DNA of 64,000 nt from Nocardia seriolae NBRC 15557 (GTDB taxonomy: Bacteria; Actinomycetota; Actinomycetes; Mycobacteriales; Mycobacteriaceae), in the NCBI RefSeq assembly GCF_007990715.1, contig NZ_BJWY01000003.1:1-64000 (forward strand), given 5' to 3'. Position 1 is the stretch's first letter. Each line of letters starts with the position of its first letter. The translations under genes were made by a program, and so were the position numbers. The notes under the pieces were generated by a model that saw only the letters and a program-made list of their open reading frames with translations, was not told where the DNA came from and searched no databases. This document shows positions 27,171-39,879 of this stretch, in pieces.

Positions 27171-27230
27171 CGCACCGGAACCGCGCCACCCGCCCGGCGA
27201 ACTGAGGGCGGGGTACGGCAGAGTGGGGAT

Positions 27231-27845
27231 GTGCAGTTGATCCTCGTCCGCCATGCCCAGCCGGAACGCCTGCTGGAATCCTCCGGCCCGGCCGACCCGG
27301 ATCTCACCGCCGTCGGCGTCGAGCAGGCGGGCCGGGTACCGGCCGCGCTGGCCCCGCACCGGATCGCCCGCGTGGTGAGCAGTCCGCAGTTGCGGGCGCG
27401 CGAGACCGCCCGGCCCACCGCCGAGAAGCTCGGGCTGGACATCGAAATCCTGGACGGGCTCGCCGAATACGATCGCGACCTGCCGATGTACATCCCCATC
27501 GAGGACGCCCAGCAGGAATTCCGCGAGACCTACGAGCGCATCAAGGCCGGGTACCTGCCCGAGCAGATCGACGGCGACGCCTTCGTCCGCCGGGTGCTCG
27601 CGGCCGTCGACGGCATCGTGGCGGCCGCCGAACACACCGACACCGTGGTCGTTTTCGCGCACGGCGGCGTGATCAACGTGCTGTTGCAGCAGGTGCTGGG
27701 CCTGGCCCGCCCGCTCACCTTCCCCATCGACTACTGCTCGATCACCCGAATCCTGTACTCGCGCACCGGCGGCCGCACCGTGGCCACCGTCAACGAGAAC
27801 GGGCACGTCTGGGACCTGCTGCCGCGCACCCGCCCGCGCCCCTGA
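27231..27845 (+). CDS. histidine phosphatase family protein
   Basis: A 204-residue phosphoglycerate-mutase-fold phosphatase. The catalytic RHA is at residues 7-9 (LILVRHAQPE), the second Arg is in SSPQLRARETA, and the second His in VVVFAHGGVIN. The family removes phosphate from many small molecules; this one has no further signature. GTG start. It ends at a bidirectional terminator shared with the convergent cutinase gene. Confidence 0.9.
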   Translation: MQLILVRHAQPERLLESSGPADPDLTAVGVEQAGRVPAALAPHRIARVVSSPQLRARETARPTAEKLGLDIEILDGLAEYDRDLPMYIPIEDAQQEFRETYERIKAGYLPEQIDGDAFVRRVLAAVDGIVAAAEHTDTVVVFAHGGVINVLLQQVLGLARPLTFPIDYCSITRILYSRTGGRTVATVNENGHVWDLLPRTRPRP

Positions 27846-27871
27846 GCGCGCCCGCGCTTCCGCAAATGAAG

Positions 27872-27903
27872 AAGGCCGCCCCCATTGCGGGAGCGGCCTT
27901 TTC
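27872..27903. terminator. bidirectional terminator between histidine phosphatase and cutinase genes
   Basis: AAGGCCGC pairs with GCGGCCTT around a short GC-rich loop, with A's before and TTTT after, so it can work on either strand. Confidence 0.85.
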
Positions 27904-27917
27904 GGTGTCCGGAAGCG

Positions 27918-28820
27918 CTACGCGTTGGTCGCGATCCAGTTGTGCATCCAGGTGATGGCGGTCTGGCCGCCGCCGACGCCGTAGCTGCCGTAGCTGGTGT
28001 GGGTGCCGCTGCGGTAGAACTGCTCGAGCTCGTGCGCGTACTCGCTGTCGGTGCCCTCGGCCAGCTGCGCCTGCAGGGTCGGCAGCCCGCCCTGGGCCAT
28101 CAGGTCGTTGATGATCGACCCGAGCTGGAGCTGGGTCTGCCAGGGGTTGAAGTTGTTCGGGTTGCTCGCCTGCGCCAGGAAACCGGCGAATCGGGTGACG
28201 AAGTCGGTCTGCTCGGTGGAGCAGTACAGGTCGCCGATGGCGCACACGGTGCGCACCTTGTCGCTGACCCAGCCGAAGCCGCCGACGCGCGGGCCGCCCG
28301 CGCCCGCGCCCGGCGCGAGCGGGCCGACCTGGGCGTCGCCGGGCGAACGGCTCGGATCGGAGATGAGTGCCACGGCCGCAATGCGATCCGGCGGCACCAC
28401 ACCGTGGCCCGAACCGATCTCGGCGGCGAGATCGCCGGCCGCGTCCGCGCCCTGGCTGTAGCCGGTGATGGCGATCTTGGTTCCGGCGCACCGGGCACCC
28501 ATGGCCTGGACCAGGCCGCGGGCATTGTCGACGGCTTCCTTCTTGGAGGCGGCGTAGACGTCGCCCTCCCACGGGAAGGCGGTGGCCGCGTAGGTCACGT
28601 AGTCGACCTCGCCGGGCAAGCCATTGGTTACCCCGGAAAGCATGCCGGGCTTGGGATCCTTGTCGTGACCGGTCTCCCAGGTGCCGGGGACGGCCACCGT
28701 GTAGAGACTCGGGCACCCCGCGCCGGGGTCGGCCGTAACGGGACCGCTGCCCAGGACGATTCCCGACATGAGCACGCTCGCTGCTGCCCCCGCAGCCGCG
28801 ACAACATTCTTCAACCGCAT
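27918..28820 (-). CDS. secreted cutinase family esterase
   Basis: A 300-residue exported alpha/beta hydrolase. The signal peptide (1-31) ends near VTADPGAGCP. The nucleophile lies in GYSQG. The Asp of the triad is expected between the paired cysteines in CAIGDLYC, and the His near the C-terminal HELEQFY or HTSYGSYG region. Four cysteines can form the usual two disulfides. Actinobacterial cutinase-like proteins hydrolyse esters and phospholipids. The ATG at 28820 is chosen for its signal peptide. First of four genes for secreted proteins. Confidence 0.9.
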   Translation of the reverse strand: MRLKNVVAAAGAAASVLMSGIVLGSGPVTADPGAGCPSLYTVAVPGTWETGHDKDPKPGMLSGVTNGLPGEVDYVTYAATAFPWEGDVYAASKKEAVDNARGLVQAMGARCAGTKIAITGYSQGADAAGDLAAEIGSGHGVVPPDRIAAVALISDPSRSPGDAQVGPLAPGAGAGGPRVGGFGWVSDKVRTVCAIGDLYCSTEQTDFVTRFAGFLAQASNPNNFNPWQTQLQLGSIINDLMAQGGLPTLQAQLAEGTDSEYAHELEQFYRSGTHTSYGSYGVGGGQTAITWMHNWIATNA

Positions 28821-29079
28821 ACTGCTCCAGTTCACGCTTGTGCCGGGACTACTTGCCCGTCCCGATTCCCGATGATGGTGCGTTCGCCGGATGACACTCC
28901 GGTGCACTCCGGGTTAACCCAAGTAACCGCCCCGTATGAGTTGTCCGAAACAGACCGCTTGACGAGATCAGCGACACACCGCCGACAAGCATAAAGGGGG
29001 CTATTCAGCCGTGCCACGCGAGTTGGCGAAGTCGTCCGATTTCCGGTCGGAAGTCGGTCTTCGAGCCAACTTCTGGCAC

Positions 29080-30093
29080 TCATCCCTGTAACGCCGCCTC
29101 GAGCATGGGCCAGGACCGGTGCAGCGCGTCCTGCCAGTACCGCCAGGAATGCGTTCCGGCGGGCCGGAATTCGACCTGGGCCGGGATGCCGAGCTGGCCC
29201 AGGCGATCGGCGAGCCGGTGCGTGCAGCCGTTGGTGACGGCCTCGATGGTGCCGCCCAGAATGAGCTGATCGGCCAGCGTGAAGGGTCGGCCGCCGACCG
29301 ACGGCGAATCCAGGGTGTCGAGTTCGCCGGGCAGGCCGGTCGCGTTCGAGATGTAGAGCGCCTTGCCGCGCAGCCCCTCGGCATTGAGCACCGCGTCGTG
29401 CTCCTGCCAGGCCGGGTCGTCCGGTTCGCCCCACATATTGCGCATATCCGCGTCCCCGCGATCCAGCACGAGCTTGATGTACTGGCGGCTGTTCTGATCG
29501 GCGGTGGTGGCACAGCCGCTGTAGGAGGCGACGGCGCGGTACAGATCCGGCGCGTGGATCGCCAGATCCAAGGCGGCGCTCGCGGACATCGAGACGCCCG
29601 CAATGGCGTTCACACCCGAGGTGTGCAGTACCGAATCGATGATCGGGGGCAGTTCGGAAGTGAGAAAGGTCTGCCATTTGACGCGGCCGAGTTTCGGATC
29701 GTCGCGTTCCCAATCGGTGTAATACGAGAATTTACCGCCGACCGGCGATACCACATTCACGTTCTTGTCGGAGAAGAATTGCACGATATCGGTCTGCCGA
29801 TACCAGGTGGCCGAATCCTCGCCGCCGCCCGCGCCATTGAGCAGATAGAGCGTGGGGCGCGGCGCGCTGTTGTCGAGCGGGGTGAGCACCTGCACGGTGA
29901 TCTCCCGATCCATGGCCGCCGAATAGACCGTGATCTGTTCCTGCCGCTGCCCGGGCCGATCGAGCGAAACCAGGTGCGCCCCGGCGGAATCCGCCGTGGC
30001 CGTACCGATGGCACCGGGCGCCGCCGACCAGGCGGGCGCGAGCGCGAAGCCCGCGATCGCCGCGAGTGCCAGTAATTTCCGCGGTGTGCGCAT
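29080..30093 (-). CDS. secreted mycolyltransferase/antigen 85-like esterase
   Basis: A 337-residue exported protein with a signal peptide (about 1-36). The fold matches the antigen 85/esterase D group: YLLNGAGGGEDSATWY, nucleophile Ser in AGVSMSASAA, and the triad His in AGTHSWRYWQD. Family members transfer mycolic acid onto trehalose or arabinogalactan, so presence supports a mycolate-containing envelope. It is weaker in the classical fibronectin-binding segment, so it may be an esterase rather than a true Ag85. Separated from the cutinase gene by 259 gene-free bases. Confidence 0.85.
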   Translation of the reverse strand: MRTPRKLLALAAIAGFALAPAWSAAPGAIGTATADSAGAHLVSLDRPGQRQEQITVYSAAMDREITVQVLTPLDNSAPRPTLYLLNGAGGGEDSATWYRQTDIVQFFSDKNVNVVSPVGGKFSYYTDWERDDPKLGRVKWQTFLTSELPPIIDSVLHTSGVNAIAGVSMSASAALDLAIHAPDLYRAVASYSGCATTADQNSRQYIKLVLDRGDADMRNMWGEPDDPAWQEHDAVLNAEGLRGKALYISNATGLPGELDTLDSPSVGGRPFTLADQLILGGTIEAVTNGCTHRLADRLGQLGIPAQVEFRPAGTHSWRYWQDALHRSWPMLEAALQG

Positions 30094-30135
30094 CGGTACG
30101 GAGGTTCCTATCGATCGAATCGGCCCGGTGCTGAA

Positions 30136-30840
30136 TCAGCTGCCGATGTACTTGCGGATCGCGTCCGACAGGATCGTGCTCAGCGAACCGGTCGAGCTCA
30201 GCTGGCCGTCGGCGGAACCGAGCCCGTTGTTGCCGAGGCTGCCCAGCAGGTCCTCACCGGCGGTGTTGGCACGCGCGGTGAAACACGCTGTCAGGTTGGG
30301 CATCTCGTTGCTGACGCCGACCGTGCCCGCGACCCCGACGCCACCGCTGGTGACGTGCTGACCGGCCGAGAGGTTGGTCGGGACCGGGTAGGTGATGGTG
30401 TAGGTCAGCGGGTTGCCGGAGTTCACGAACCAGCCCGGGTTGGTGACCTTCCAGCCGCCGGCGTTGGGCTCGGGGGTGACGTCCTCGGTGCGCTGGCCGC
30501 CCACCACGTGGAAGGCGGTGACGGTGGCCTTGGTGGGCGCGGCGAATCCGCTCGGCGGGAAGTCGGTGATGGTGTTGACGTACGGGTTGCCGATGCCGGT
30601 GGTGCCGATGACGATCTTGTAGGTCACGGTGGTGCCGACGCCGATCGAGTCCAGATTGGCGGACTTGTCGTAGGTCATGGTGATGCCCAGCGTGCTGACG
30701 TCCTTCTTCTCGGCATGCGAGCTGATGGCGCAGGTCGTATCCGCTGACGCGATTCCGGTCTCCAGCGTGGTGACGCTCAGGCCCGCGGAAACCATTGCGG
30801 CGGCACTGATGATCGCGGCCGCGCGGCGGTTACGGAACAT
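30136..30840 (-). CDS. exported protein of unknown function
   Basis: A 234-residue protein starting MFRNRRAAAII behind a GGAGGA box, with a clear signal peptide (1-33, ending ASA). The mature part is rich in Thr, Val and Gly and looks like an all-beta domain; it contains two cysteines (CAISS and ACFTAR) that could pair. The C-terminal 50 residues are Gly/Ser/Leu-rich and end IRKYIGS. I do not recognise the family. It lies 42 bases upstream of the Ag85-like gene and may be co-transcribed with it. Confidence 0.7.
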   Translation of the reverse strand: MFRNRRAAAIISAAAMVSAGLSVTTLETGIASADTTCAISSHAEKKDVSTLGITMTYDKSANLDSIGVGTTVTYKIVIGTTGIGNPYVNTITDFPPSGFAAPTKATVTAFHVVGGQRTEDVTPEPNAGGWKVTNPGWFVNSGNPLTYTITYPVPTNLSAGQHVTSGGVGVAGTVGVSNEMPNLTACFTARANTAGEDLLGSLGNNGLGSADGQLSSTGSLSTILSDAIRKYIGS

Positions 30841-31046
30841 ATTCTTCCTCCAAGTGTCCCGGCGATATGCCGAGACCGATCCAGACTTACCGAGCGCTGC
30901 GGACGACTCGGAGGTGGTTTCCACACGAGGATCAAGTAAACAGGTATAACTGGTCCCTTGTCCAGCATTCTCCGATACCTTCGTCACAGCAACTGACTAG
31001 AGAACATTTCAGAAAATTCGGATCGGCACAACCCCCGAGAATCCCA

Positions 31047-32663
31047 ATGACGCAAACTGTCTCGCGCTGGCGGCGTGCCCTCACCGGCGCCGCCGTCACG
31101 GCCATCACCGCACTGGCAGCCACCCCGGCCGCCCAGGCCGCACCGGCCCCGGAATCCCCCGCACCCCAGGTCGCCCACCCGCTGCACGCCCGCGCGGGCG
31201 CGGACGCCCGCATCGTCGACGACCAGGACCGCACCGTGATCCTGCACGGCGCCAATGTGAACGGGCTCGGCGAGTACTACCGGGAATGGCCCGACCTGCC
31301 GTCCACCGAAACCCTCACCGAGGACGACTTCGCCCGCCTGTCCGCCCTCGGCGCGAACGTCGTGCGCCTGATCATCAGCTGGTCCGCGCTGGAACCGACC
31401 CGCGGCGTCATCGACCAGGGCTACCTCGACCGCGTCGAACGCGCGGTCGGCTGGGCGCGAGCGCACGACATCTACGTGCTGCTCGACATGCACCAGGACG
31501 CCTGGGGTCCCGCGGTGAACACGCCCGACGGCGTCTACTGCCCGCCCTTCACCCAGCCCTCCGTCGGCTGGGACGGCGCACCCGCCTGGGCCACCGCATT
31601 CGTCGGCACCAGCGCCACCTGCCGCATCGGCATGCGCGAACTCTCGGTGGCGGTGCAGACCTCGTTCCAGAACTTCTACCTCGACGTCAATGGCGTCCAG
31701 TCTGAACTGGTGCAAACCTGGGCGGCCGTGGCGGCCCGCTTCGCCGCCGACCCGACGGTGGTCGGTTACGACCTGCTCAACGAGCCCAATCCCGGCCTGC
31801 TGGTCGGCGTCGACGACTACGCCCTGCTCGGCGGCTACTACCAGCGCGCCATCGCGGCCATCCGCGCGGCGGAAAACCGCGCGCCGCAGGGCTTTCGGCA
31901 CATCGTCTTCTTCGAGCCCTCGGTGATCACCGGCCCGCTGCCGGTGCCCGGCCCGCTGCCGATCTTCACCGGCGGCAGCGGATCCGCGGGCAGCAGTTCG
32001 GGTTCCGGCACCGGTTCGAGTTCCGGCAGCGGTTCCGGTTCCGGCACGGGCTCGACCGGTGACGAGAACATGGTCTACGCGCCACACGAATACAACGAAT
32101 CCATCAGCATCCTGCCCGGCTCCCTGGCCGACGGATTCGGCGCCACCGCCACCGCCGCCCGCGACTACGGCACCACCTTCTTCAACGGTGAATGGGGATT
32201 CTGGGACCAGGATCCGGCCGTGGCCGCCGACAAGGCCCGCCGCTACGCCCGATTGGAAGACGACTACCTGGTGGGCGGCACCTACTGGCAATGGCGGCAG
32301 GCCTGCGGTGACCCGCACGCCATCCAGACCCGCCACACCCGCCCGAACTGCTCCGGACCGCAGAACGACCTGGCGGACAATGCGATCGTGCAGCCGACGC
32401 TCTCCCGCGCCTACCCGCGCGCCGTGCCCGGCCGGCTGACCGCCATCCACTCCGATATCCCGTCCGGCACGCTGACGGTGACCGGCCGCGCCGACCGCGC
32501 CGGGCAGACGGCCGACCTGTGGGTGCCCGAACGGTGCGCGAATCCCCGTGTCACCGGCTCGAATACCGCCGGCGCCGGGGTGCTCGCGGTCGGCGGCGGC
32601 CACCGGGTCACCGCCACGATCACCGCGGCCGGGGACTACTCCGTCCAGATCACCTGCGGCTGA
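31047..32663 (+). CDS. secreted GH5 glycosidase, endoglycoceramidase-like
   Basis: A 538-residue exported enzyme with a signal peptide (1-32, ending AQAAP). The TIM-barrel motifs are ILHGANVNGLGEYY, VLLDMHQDAWGP, LLNEPNPG with the acid/base Glu, YAPHEYN, and FNGEWGFW with the nucleophile Glu. The order fits endoglycoceramidases, known from Rhodococcus, which release glycans from glycosphingolipids. A C-terminal beta domain follows (about 450-538). A 30-residue Gly/Ser/Thr repeat (309-338) interrupts the barrel before YAPHEYN. The ATG at 31047 gives the signal peptide; earlier in-frame starts do not. Confidence 0.88.
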   Translation: MTQTVSRWRRALTGAAVTAITALAATPAAQAAPAPESPAPQVAHPLHARAGADARIVDDQDRTVILHGANVNGLGEYYREWPDLPSTETLTEDDFARLSALGANVVRLIISWSALEPTRGVIDQGYLDRVERAVGWARAHDIYVLLDMHQDAWGPAVNTPDGVYCPPFTQPSVGWDGAPAWATAFVGTSATCRIGMRELSVAVQTSFQNFYLDVNGVQSELVQTWAAVAARFAADPTVVGYDLLNEPNPGLLVGVDDYALLGGYYQRAIAAIRAAENRAPQGFRHIVFFEPSVITGPLPVPGPLPIFTGGSGSAGSSSGSGTGSSSGSGSGSGTGSTGDENMVYAPHEYNESISILPGSLADGFGATATAARDYGTTFFNGEWGFWDQDPAVAADKARRYARLEDDYLVGGTYWQWRQACGDPHAIQTRHTRPNCSGPQNDLADNAIVQPTLSRAYPRAVPGRLTAIHSDIPSGTLTVTGRADRAGQTADLWVPERCANPRVTGSNTAGAGVLAVGGGHRVTATITAAGDYSVQITCG

Positions 32664-32679
32664 ACTGCTTATACGAACA

Positions 32680-32718
32680 AAGGGCGCTCCCGGACCGAAG
32701 TCCGGGAGCGCCCTTCAG
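32680..32718. terminator. bidirectional terminator between GH5 gene and gltD
   Basis: AAGGGCGCTCCCGGA (32680-32694) pairs perfectly with TCCGGGAGCGCCCTT (32701-32715), with A-rich sequence on one side and TTC on the other. It serves two convergent genes. Confidence 0.88.
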
Positions 32719-32746
32719 GTTTCGGCTCAGCGCCGAACGATCATGC

Positions 32747-34216
32747 TCAGCGCTGGGCGACCATGGTCGGGGTGATCGGCGACGGCAGCGCGGTCTCACC
32801 CTCCAGGTACTTGTCCACCGCGGCGGCCGCGGCGCGACCCTCGGCGATGGCCCACACGATCAGCGACTGACCGCGGCCCATGTCACCGGCGACGAAGACG
32901 CCGGGAACCGTGGTGGCCCAGTCCTTGTCGCGCATGACATTGCCGCGCTGGTCGTAGCCCACGCCCAGGCCCTCGAGCAGACCGTTCTTCTGCGGTCCGA
33001 CAAAGCCCATGGCCAGCAGCACCAGATCGGCCTCGAGGGTGAAGTCGGTGCCCTCGACCTTCTCGAAGCGGCCGTTGACCATCTTCACCTCGTGCGCCTG
33101 CAGCCCGGTGACCTTGCCGTCGGCACCGATGAAACGCTCGGTGTTGACGGAGAACACGCGCTCGCCGCCCTCCTCGTGAGCCGAGGAGACGCGGTACATC
33201 AGCGGGTAGGTCGGCCACGGGGTCGAGGCGGCGCGCTCTTCCGGCGGACGCGGCATGATCTCGAACTGGTGGATCGACTCCGCGCCCTGACGGTGCGAGG
33301 TGCCCAGGCAGTCCGCACCGGTGTCACCGCCACCGATGATGACGACCTTCTTGCCGCGCGCGTTGATGCGCGGCAGGCCGTTCTCGTCGGTGATCTGGTC
33401 GCCCAGCTGCACCCGGTTGGCCAGCGGCAAGAACTCCATGGCCTGGTGGATGCCGTCCAGGTCGCGACCCGGGATCGGCAGGTCACGCGCGATGGTCGCG
33501 CCACCGGCCAGGACGACCGCGTCGAACTGCTCGCGCAGCTGCTCGGCGGTGATGTCCACGCCCACGTTCACACCGGCCTTGAAGATGGTGCCCTCGGCCT
33601 CCATCTGCGCGAGACGGCGGTCGATGAAGCGCTTCTCCATCTTGAATTCCGGGATGCCGTAGCGCATCAGGCCACCGATGCGGTCGTCACGCTCGAACAC
33701 CGTCACGGTGTGGCCCGCGCGGGTCAGCTGCTGCGCGGCGGCCAGACCGGCCGGGCCGGAACCGACCACGGCAATGCGCTTGCCGGTCAGGCGGGTCGGG
33801 TAGACCGGGGTCACCCAGCCCTCGTCGAAACCGTTCTCGATGATCTCGACCTCGACCTGCTTGATGGTCACCGGATCCTGGTTGATGCCCAGGACGCAGG
33901 ACGCCTCGCACGGAGCCGGGCACAGGCGGCCGGTGAACTCCGGGAAGTTGTTGGTCGCGTGCAGGCGGTCGAAGCCTTCCTTCCACGCGCCCTTGTACAC
34001 CAGGTCGTTCCACTCGGGAATCAGGTTCCCGAGCGGGCAGCCGTTGTGGCAGAACGGAATACCACAGTCCATGCAGCGGCTGGCCTGGCGCTGGAGGGTC
34101 TCGTGGGAGAACTTCTCCTCGTAGACCTCTTTCCAGTCGAGCAGGCGAAGCGGAACCGGACGGCGCTTCGGCAGTTCCCGGCTGGTGTGCTTCAGGAAGC
34201 CTTGTGCGTCACCCAT
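32747..34216 (-). CDS. gltD: glutamate synthase (NADPH) small subunit
   Basis: A 489-residue subunit that takes electrons from NADPH through FAD and iron-sulfur centres to the large subunit. The N-terminal Cys-rich part is seen as CMDCGIPFCHNGCPLGN and CPAPCEASCVLG. The FAD motif is VVGSGPAGLAAAQQL, and the NADPH motif is IIGGGDTGADCLGT. The C-terminal FVAGDMGRGQSLIVWAI closes the FAD site. It lies 71 bases downstream of gltB on the same strand; the order gltB-gltD is the usual one. Confidence 0.97.
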   Translation of the reverse strand: MGDAQGFLKHTSRELPKRRPVPLRLLDWKEVYEEKFSHETLQRQASRCMDCGIPFCHNGCPLGNLIPEWNDLVYKGAWKEGFDRLHATNNFPEFTGRLCPAPCEASCVLGINQDPVTIKQVEVEIIENGFDEGWVTPVYPTRLTGKRIAVVGSGPAGLAAAQQLTRAGHTVTVFERDDRIGGLMRYGIPEFKMEKRFIDRRLAQMEAEGTIFKAGVNVGVDITAEQLREQFDAVVLAGGATIARDLPIPGRDLDGIHQAMEFLPLANRVQLGDQITDENGLPRINARGKKVVIIGGGDTGADCLGTSHRQGAESIHQFEIMPRPPEERAASTPWPTYPLMYRVSSAHEEGGERVFSVNTERFIGADGKVTGLQAHEVKMVNGRFEKVEGTDFTLEADLVLLAMGFVGPQKNGLLEGLGVGYDQRGNVMRDKDWATTVPGVFVAGDMGRGQSLIVWAIAEGRAAAAAVDKYLEGETALPSPITPTMVAQR

Positions 34217-34287
34217 TTACGAACTCCTGACTACAGCGCTGCGCGCGCGGAAAAACAGAGGTGCAGCGTCGCACCGAGTAGGTGAGG

Positions 34288-38961
<4,674 letters not shown>

Positions 38962-39879
38962 GCCTCTGCCTTCACAAAAACAGGCCTTCGAAGAAAAGGG
39001 CCTTCGTCGAACGCCTCCGGTAGGGACTGCGCCCGGACGTTTCGGAGACCAGCGGCGCTGATGGTCACTCCGTGCAGTCAACTTTGCAGTTGTCGACCCG
39101 CTTGGATTACCTAGTCGGGTGCTCGGTGGTAACGGAACCCTTACGCGTTCGCTACACACCGCGCCGTTCTCGCCCGCTAGGCTGAGCACCGATCGGGCCT
39201 CTGACCGTATGGGGAGTTGTGCCGAATTTGTGTAGTTCGGCGTAAGAGCAAACGATAAGTCAGGACTGGAGCCCAACCAACTTAGGTTGTACTAATTCCA
39301 GCTTCTAGCTGGGCTTCTACATCGGTCCTCCAACACACGCGCGTTCTCCAGTGTAAAGCAGGGGTGCACGTGCGTTTCAGTTGAGTTCACCACTTCATCG
39401 CACGCGCGCGAGAGCGCGGAGCGGGCCGTCCGGCGCAGCTCCAGACCGCCTCTCACCTGCAATGAATCAGGTTTCCCCACAGAGGGATCCGGCAAACCGG
39501 GCGTTAGGCGGCTAACTTTCCGGACAAGTTCCGTCGTCGTGACGGCCTCCCGAACGACATGGCCAGGCAACCTGCCGACCGTACGGAATTTTTCCTGAAT
39601 GTAGGGTTCAGCACACGTTCAGCAAACCGGAAATCCGTCTACCGTCGCCGATTTCGGCCATATCCGAGCCGGTCGGGGCGTGATCAACGCCACGTCACAC
39701 GCCCGAAACACGCCACTGTGAGCCTGGCCACATCGCAGCCGCCACGGTCGGTGGAACGGCTCTGGGCCTGTCACGCTGAGACAACGAATCAGCGACGGTT
39801 CGGTTCGACAGCACTGCGAGACGCAGCATCACACTGCGCGAAGCAGAATCACTTGGGACTTAGAGGGATGTGAGCTCCC
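38962..39879. other. 918-base gene-free region upstream of gltB
   Basis: Lower GC than the surroundings. Open frames here (minus 39292-39570, plus 39559-39873) have poor codon pattern and no recognisable start signal. Candidate sites on the gltB side: an AC-n9-AC motif inside GTAA/TTAC at 39130-39144 (GlnR-like), a small hairpin CAACT/AGTTG near 39080-39095, and TTAGGTT...CTAA at 39282-39300 (one good IdeR half and a partial second half). It must hold the promoter of gltBD and that of the DUF4407 gene. Confidence 0.5.

Noticed and set aside
30867..31046. 60-residue N-terminal extension of the GH5 protein
   Set aside because: It would place the signal peptide internally and covers the divergent promoter region; the ATG at 31047 gives a normal signal peptide.
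39292..39570. Possible 92-residue minus-strand gene upstream of gltB
   Set aside because: No start signal and no recognisable domain; lies in a promoter-type region.
39559..39873. Possible 104-residue gene before the DUF4407 gene
   Set aside because: Weak third-position GC pattern, no ribosome site, Arg/Ser-rich translation unlike any family.
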